This document shows positions 7,658 through 10,622 of a stretch of 10,622 nucleotides of DNA, piece after piece. Within the stretch, counting starts at the first letter, position 1, and every line of letters begins with the position of its first letter. This stretch comes from Pseudomonadota bacterium (GTDB lineage: Bacteria > Pseudomonadota > Gammaproteobacteria > Burkholderiales > Burkholderiaceae_B), in contig JAFAGQ010000362.1 of NCBI GenBank assembly GCA_023422555.1, positions 1-10,622 of the forward strand, read 5' to 3'. The translations under genes and the position numbers were made by a program. The notes below the pieces were generated by a model, which saw only the letters and a program-made list of their open reading frames with translations, was not told the origin of the DNA and made no database searches.

Positions 7658-10516
7658 ATGGCGACATCGATACAGGACCTGCAAGGCAATGCCGACCCTT
7701 CATGGCAGCCACTGGAGAAATCCAGTCTGTGCACAGGCAGCGCAACGCAGGGACAACTGGAAGATCTGGTACTGGATCTGCTGCCGCAGCTCAAAGCGCT
7801 GCACGCACAACAGCGCATTTATGGTGCCTGGTCTTTGCAGACGGTTTTTCTGGATTCGGTGGGTCGTGCCATGCTGCTGCCGGGCGTGAGCCAGCCTTTT
7901 ACCAAAAATGCCGCCGAAGCGATTCAGGGTAACGAAGATTTTGCCGCGATCGAACTGCAGACAGACGATCCTGCCTGGCGCATCGGCCCCTGGACGGATG
8001 TGTATGGGCTTGCCGCTGTACTGCGCACGCTGATTACCGGTCAACCCCCGCAAAGCCCGGTACGACGCTTTGTGAAGGATACGCTGGAGCCGCTGGCCGG
8101 GGTCATGCCGGCAGGTTTCTCGCGCCAGTTCCTGCGCACGATTGATTTGAGTACTGTGCTGCAATCGGCCCTGCGTTTGCAGTCGGTCGATGAAATGTCG
8201 GGCATGATGGGACTGTCTTCGGCTGCGTCAGCACCGAGTCCTGTGAGTTCTGCTTCAGCAGGTGCTGCGGGAGCAGGGTCAGCGTCCTCAAATATTGCGC
8301 CGGCACGAGATGCGGCAGGTTCGTCAGACGGACTGTTGGGTGGTGTTGCAGCGGCAGCAGGCGCCGGGCGGGCCACAGCAGATCAGACTGCCCAGGAACA
8401 GGCCAGAGCAGAACAGATAAAAGCGGAGCAGGCCGCGCAGGAACAGGCGCGCCTGGAGCAGGAGAAGGCCGAACAGGCCAGGGCAGAACAAGCCAGAGCG
8501 GAACAGGCCAGGGCAGAACAGATAAAAGGGGAGCAGGTCGCGCAGGAACAGGCCCGCCTTGAGCGCGAGAAGGCTGAGCAAGCCAGAGAAGCCCAGGCGA
8601 AGGCCGACGCAGAGAGAGCCCGCGCAGAGCAGATCAAAGCAGAGCAGCGCGCCCAGGAAGAGGCCAGAGCCGAGCAGGAGAAGACAGAACAGATTCGCGC
8701 AGAGCAGGCGAGAGCGGAAGCTGAACAGGCCAATGCGCGTTCTGCAAAAGCGGACGCGATCGCTGCAGGGGGCGTCGCTGCAACAGGAGCCGCTTCTGCG
8801 GCGGCTGCCAGTGGTGCTGCCAATGCCTCCACTGCCAATGCAGCGAAAGATCCGCAGACGAATGAGATAGCGGACGAGCGAACGAATGCAACGGCCCGCG
8901 CAGGCGACGGGGGCAATCAGCCACCGGATTCAACAGACAGCAGAAAACCTGTTGCACCTCCGCCACCGCCGGAAGACAAAAAACGCAGTCCCGTGCTGCT
9001 GATTGCACTGGTTCTGGCTGCGGTTGCTGCCAGTGCCTATTTTGGTTTCAGCGACAAATCGGACACAGAGTCGACACCTGCCACTGCGGCCAATCAGGAA
9101 GCAAATAATCCGTCTTCCTCTGGCGCGACATCGTCTGATAACTCGGCCGCAACGGGCGGGTCGACGACTGCCGATACCACCAATACCGCGAATACCGGCG
9201 CTGCGGCAACATCAGACAATGCCTCAGCGTCTGGCGATGCAGCGACTGCAAGTTCCGATGCGGGAACGGCGTCCCCGTCTGAAAGTGGTGAGACATCTGC
9301 CACAGATAGCGCATCCTCCGCAACGGACGCGGCAAGCGCGACAGGCGCAACGCCGGCGACAGCCACCAATGAACAGGCAACACCTGCCGATGGCACCAAC
9401 GCAGCATCGTCCGGCAGCGATACGGCCAGCCAATCCACTTCCGATGCTTCATCGTCACAGCCAGCGGGGTCAGAGACCTCCGGCGCAACGCCAGGGACAG
9501 ACTCAACAGCCGCATCCTCTGAGTCTGCTGCGTCCTCTGCGACGGGTGCAAGCCCCATGCCGGGCACCGAAGCCACCGGACCAGCAGCAGGCAACTCGTC
9601 TGACACTGCCGGCTCTGCTGCGGCAGGTTCATCCGGCGATGGCGCGTCCGATCAGTCAACGGCAGCCAACCCCGCATCGACTGCTCAGGCTGCCACAGAA
9701 CAGGCGCGCGTAGACGAAGAAGCACGGCGTGTCGAAGAGGCGACCAAGGCCGAAGAAGCCCGCCTGGCTGCTCAAAGCCAGCAGTCACAATCGGGAACAG
9801 GTACATCAACGGGTACCGCAGCAGATACATCAACACAAGCCTCGACCGCAGGTGCCACCGATCAGTCGGCGACGACCAATAGCAGCAGCACGACTGCGGG
9901 AGCAGGCAGTTCTGCTGAGTCCACGACAGGAGCCGATACGTCCGGTTCGGACTCAGCCAGTGCCAGCAGTGCTGCCGCGCCAGGTACAGGCAACGGATCC
10001 GCGGTAACAGCCGCGGGTGCAGGTGTGGGTACGGCAGCGGCGATCGCGGCGGCGGCCAGTCCGTCATCCGACAATACCTCGTCAACGGACACGTCCGCTG
10101 GGGTTGCTTCTTCTGCAGCCAGCCAGTCAACAGAGATGAGTGCCGCAGACGCAGGTCGTGAAGACGAAGCCGCGCAGCAGGCAAAAGAGCGCGCTGCTCT
10201 GGAGAAAGCCCGACAGGAAGATGCCCGTCTCAAACGAGAGCGGGAGCGTCGCCGTGCAGCAGAAGCGCGTGCCGAACGCGGTGAGGCCGGCACGACGCGC
10301 AATGCATCCAAAGGAACTGTCTCGTTTGTCATCCGCCCCTGGGGGAACGTCTTCATCAACGGTCGTTCACGTGGCGCAAGCCCGCCGTTCCGCAGTCTGC
10401 AATTGTCTCCTGGGACCTATCAAATCATGATTACCAATGGCGATTTGCCGCGTTACGTAAGAGTGATTACCGTCAAGCCCGGGGAAAATATCACAGTTGT
10501 GCATCAATTCCAGTAA
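7658..10516 (+). CDS. Membrane-spanning pseudokinase with coiled coil, Ser/Thr/Ala stalk and C-terminal PEGA-like domain
   Basis: A 952-residue protein of unassigned function. Residues about 33-180 align by motif order with the C-lobe of Ser/Thr kinases: LKALH (helix E), YGAWSLQTVFL in place of HRDxKPxNILL, LLPGV in place of the DFG stretch, FAAIE as the APE-like site, GPWTDVYGLA as the helix F Asp motif, and RLQSVDEM as the terminal Arg motif. No N-lobe, P-loop or VAIK lysine exists and only 65 nt lie upstream, so it should be catalytically dead. Then follow an Ala/Gly linker, a Glu/Gln/Ala/Arg coiled coil (241-365), a proline run (434-438), KKR (441-443), a transmembrane helix (446-464), a Ser/Thr/Ala/Gly linker (465-828) with a short charged helix (679-706), a basic/acidic helix (829-876) and a PEGA-like domain (886-952) with SPPFRSLQLSPGTY. 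Positive-inside charge puts the kinase part in the cytoplasm and PEGA in the periplasm. T6SS context suggests a regulatory or scaffolding role (inference). Confidence 0.85.
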   Translation: MATSIQDLQGNADPSWQPLEKSSLCTGSATQGQLEDLVLDLLPQLKALHAQQRIYGAWSLQTVFLDSVGRAMLLPGVSQPFTKNAAEAIQGNEDFAAIELQTDDPAWRIGPWTDVYGLAAVLRTLITGQPPQSPVRRFVKDTLEPLAGVMPAGFSRQFLRTIDLSTVLQSALRLQSVDEMSGMMGLSSAASAPSPVSSASAGAAGAGSASSNIAPARDAAGSSDGLLGGVAAAAGAGRATADQTAQEQARAEQIKAEQAAQEQARLEQEKAEQARAEQARAEQARAEQIKGEQVAQEQARLEREKAEQAREAQAKADAERARAEQIKAEQRAQEEARAEQEKTEQIRAEQARAEAEQANARSAKADAIAAGGVAATGAASAAAASGAANASTANAAKDPQTNEIADERTNATARAGDGGNQPPDSTDSRKPVAPPPPPEDKKRSPVLLIALVLAAVAASAYFGFSDKSDTESTPATAANQEANNPSSSGATSSDNSAATGGSTTADTTNTANTGAAATSDNASASGDAATASSDAGTASPSESGETSATDSASSATDAASATGATPATATNEQATPADGTNAASSGSDTASQSTSDASSSQPAGSETSGATPGTDSTAASSESAASSATGASPMPGTEATGPAAGNSSDTAGSAAAGSSGDGASDQSTAANPASTAQAATEQARVDEEARRVEEATKAEEARLAAQSQQSQSGTGTSTGTAADTSTQASTAGATDQSATTNSSSTTAGAGSSAESTTGADTSGSDSASASSAAAPGTGNGSAVTAAGAGVGTAAAIAAAASPSSDNTSSTDTSAGVASSAASQSTEMSAADAGREDEAAQQAKERAALEKARQEDARLKRERERRRAAEARAERGEAGTTRNASKGTVSFVIRPWGNVFINGRSRGASPPFRSLQLSPGTYQIMITNGDLPRYVRVITVKPGENITVVHQFQ
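8396..8698 (+). repeat. Imperfect in-frame repeats coding the coiled coil
   Basis: Three 29-codon units can be aligned within the pseudokinase gene: 8396-8482, 8501-8587 and 8612-8698. The first two, 105 nt apart, differ at only three residues (Ala/Gly at 256/291, Ala/Val at 259/294, Gln/Arg at 268/303) and are close at the DNA level. The third is more diverged and 111 nt further on. Each carries ARAEQIK, then EQ-rich and EARxEQEK-like segments, with shorter AEQAR pentads between. This looks like tandem duplication of a coiled-coil segment, with length likely to vary between strains. Confidence 0.8.
9050..10141 (+). other. Low-complexity Ser/Thr/Ala/Gly linker within the pseudokinase gene
   Basis: Residues 465-828 follow the transmembrane helix and consist almost wholly of Ser, Thr, Ala, Gly, Asp, Gln, Asn and Pro. 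No Lys or Arg occurs between residues 468 and 683, and no Phe, Tyr or Trp between 465 and 889. A short charged helix interrupts it at 679-706, and an Ala/Gly-rich weakly hydrophobic patch lies at 782-800. This is the composition of a disordered, possibly glycosylated periplasmic stalk. The same bias opens long spurious reading frames in other frames and on the other strand. Confidence 0.8.
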
Positions 10517-10558
10517 CATGGGGGTCTGATCAACCACTCAAAACGGGATTTGCACAGA

Positions 10559-10622
10559 ATGAAAATTGGAGTTTTGCGCAGGATCATTCTTCCGGGAGCC
10601 TGTGCGGCAGCGGCCATGCTGA
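10559..10622 (+). CDS. 5' end of a gene for a probable exported protein (partial)
   Basis: Only the first 21 codons fall in the window. They encode Met-Lys, then basic R7 R8, then a hydrophobic Ala-rich stretch up to the edge, which is the layout of a Sec signal peptide. Cys15 is preceded by Pro-Gly-Ala, a poor lipobox, so a lipoprotein is not favoured. GGGA at 10545-10548 is a weak, rather distant ribosome-binding site. The gene starts 42 nt after the pseudokinase stop with no visible terminator between, so it is probably in the same operon. What the protein does cannot be told from this fragment. Confidence 0.5.
   Translation, partial: MKIGVLRRIILPGACAAAAML

Noticed and set aside
8396..8698. 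Repeats considered as a CRISPR array
   Set aside because: Units are in-frame, imperfect, coding and separated by coding pentads, not by unique spacers of constant length.
9048..10184. 378-codon - strand frame, 236-codon + frame (9003-9713) and other long frames in the stalk region
   Set aside because: They overlap the Ser/Thr/Ala low-complexity part of the pseudokinase gene. Its composition removes stop codons from other frames, and their products are compositional mirror images without domains.

Overview
The window is part of a type VI secretion system (T6SS) locus. All genes lie on the + strand in one tightly packed, probably co-transcribed block. Moderate GC content, the order tssJ-tssK-tssL-tssM-tagF, an OmpA-type extension on TssL and a following PEGA-ended kinase-like gene suggest a proteobacterium, most likely a betaproteobacterium of the Burkholderiales (Alcaligenaceae-like). 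That placement is inferred from gene content and style, not from a marker gene.

Positions 36-6846 encode the envelope side of the machine. These are the outer-membrane lipoprotein TssJ, the baseplate-to-membrane connector TssK, the inner-membrane protein TssL with a periplasmic peptidoglycan-binding OmpA domain, and the large inner-membrane ATPase-like TssM. TssJ, TssL and TssM form the trans-envelope complex, and TssK docks the phage-like baseplate onto its cytoplasmic face. Spacing is very tight: 15 nt, 2 nt, a 4-nt ATGA overlap, then 2 nt to the next gene. tagF (6849-7592) follows; it encodes a known type of post-translational T6SS regulator.

Positions 7658-10516 encode a 952-residue protein that is the most interesting item here. 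Its N-terminus (about residues 33-180) lines up with only the C-lobe of a Ser/Thr protein kinase. The catalytic HRD...N and DFG motifs are replaced in register (YGA...T and PGV), while the APE-like, WTDVY and terminal Arg landmarks remain. Next come a repetitive Ala/Glu/Gln/Arg coiled coil, a Pro-rich patch, one clear transmembrane helix, a Ser/Thr/Ala/Gly linker of about 360 residues, a charged helix and a C-terminal PEGA-like domain. It reads as a membrane-spanning pseudokinase, probably a scaffold or regulator of the T6SS next to TagF. The role is inferred.

The window ends inside the first 21 codons of another gene (from 10559), whose start looks like a signal peptide. No RNA genes, insertion sequences, CRISPR arrays or convincing terminators were seen, and no gap between genes exceeds 65 nt. 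The missing T6SS parts (sheath, Hcp, VgrG, ClpV, TssA/E/F/G) presumably lie outside the window.
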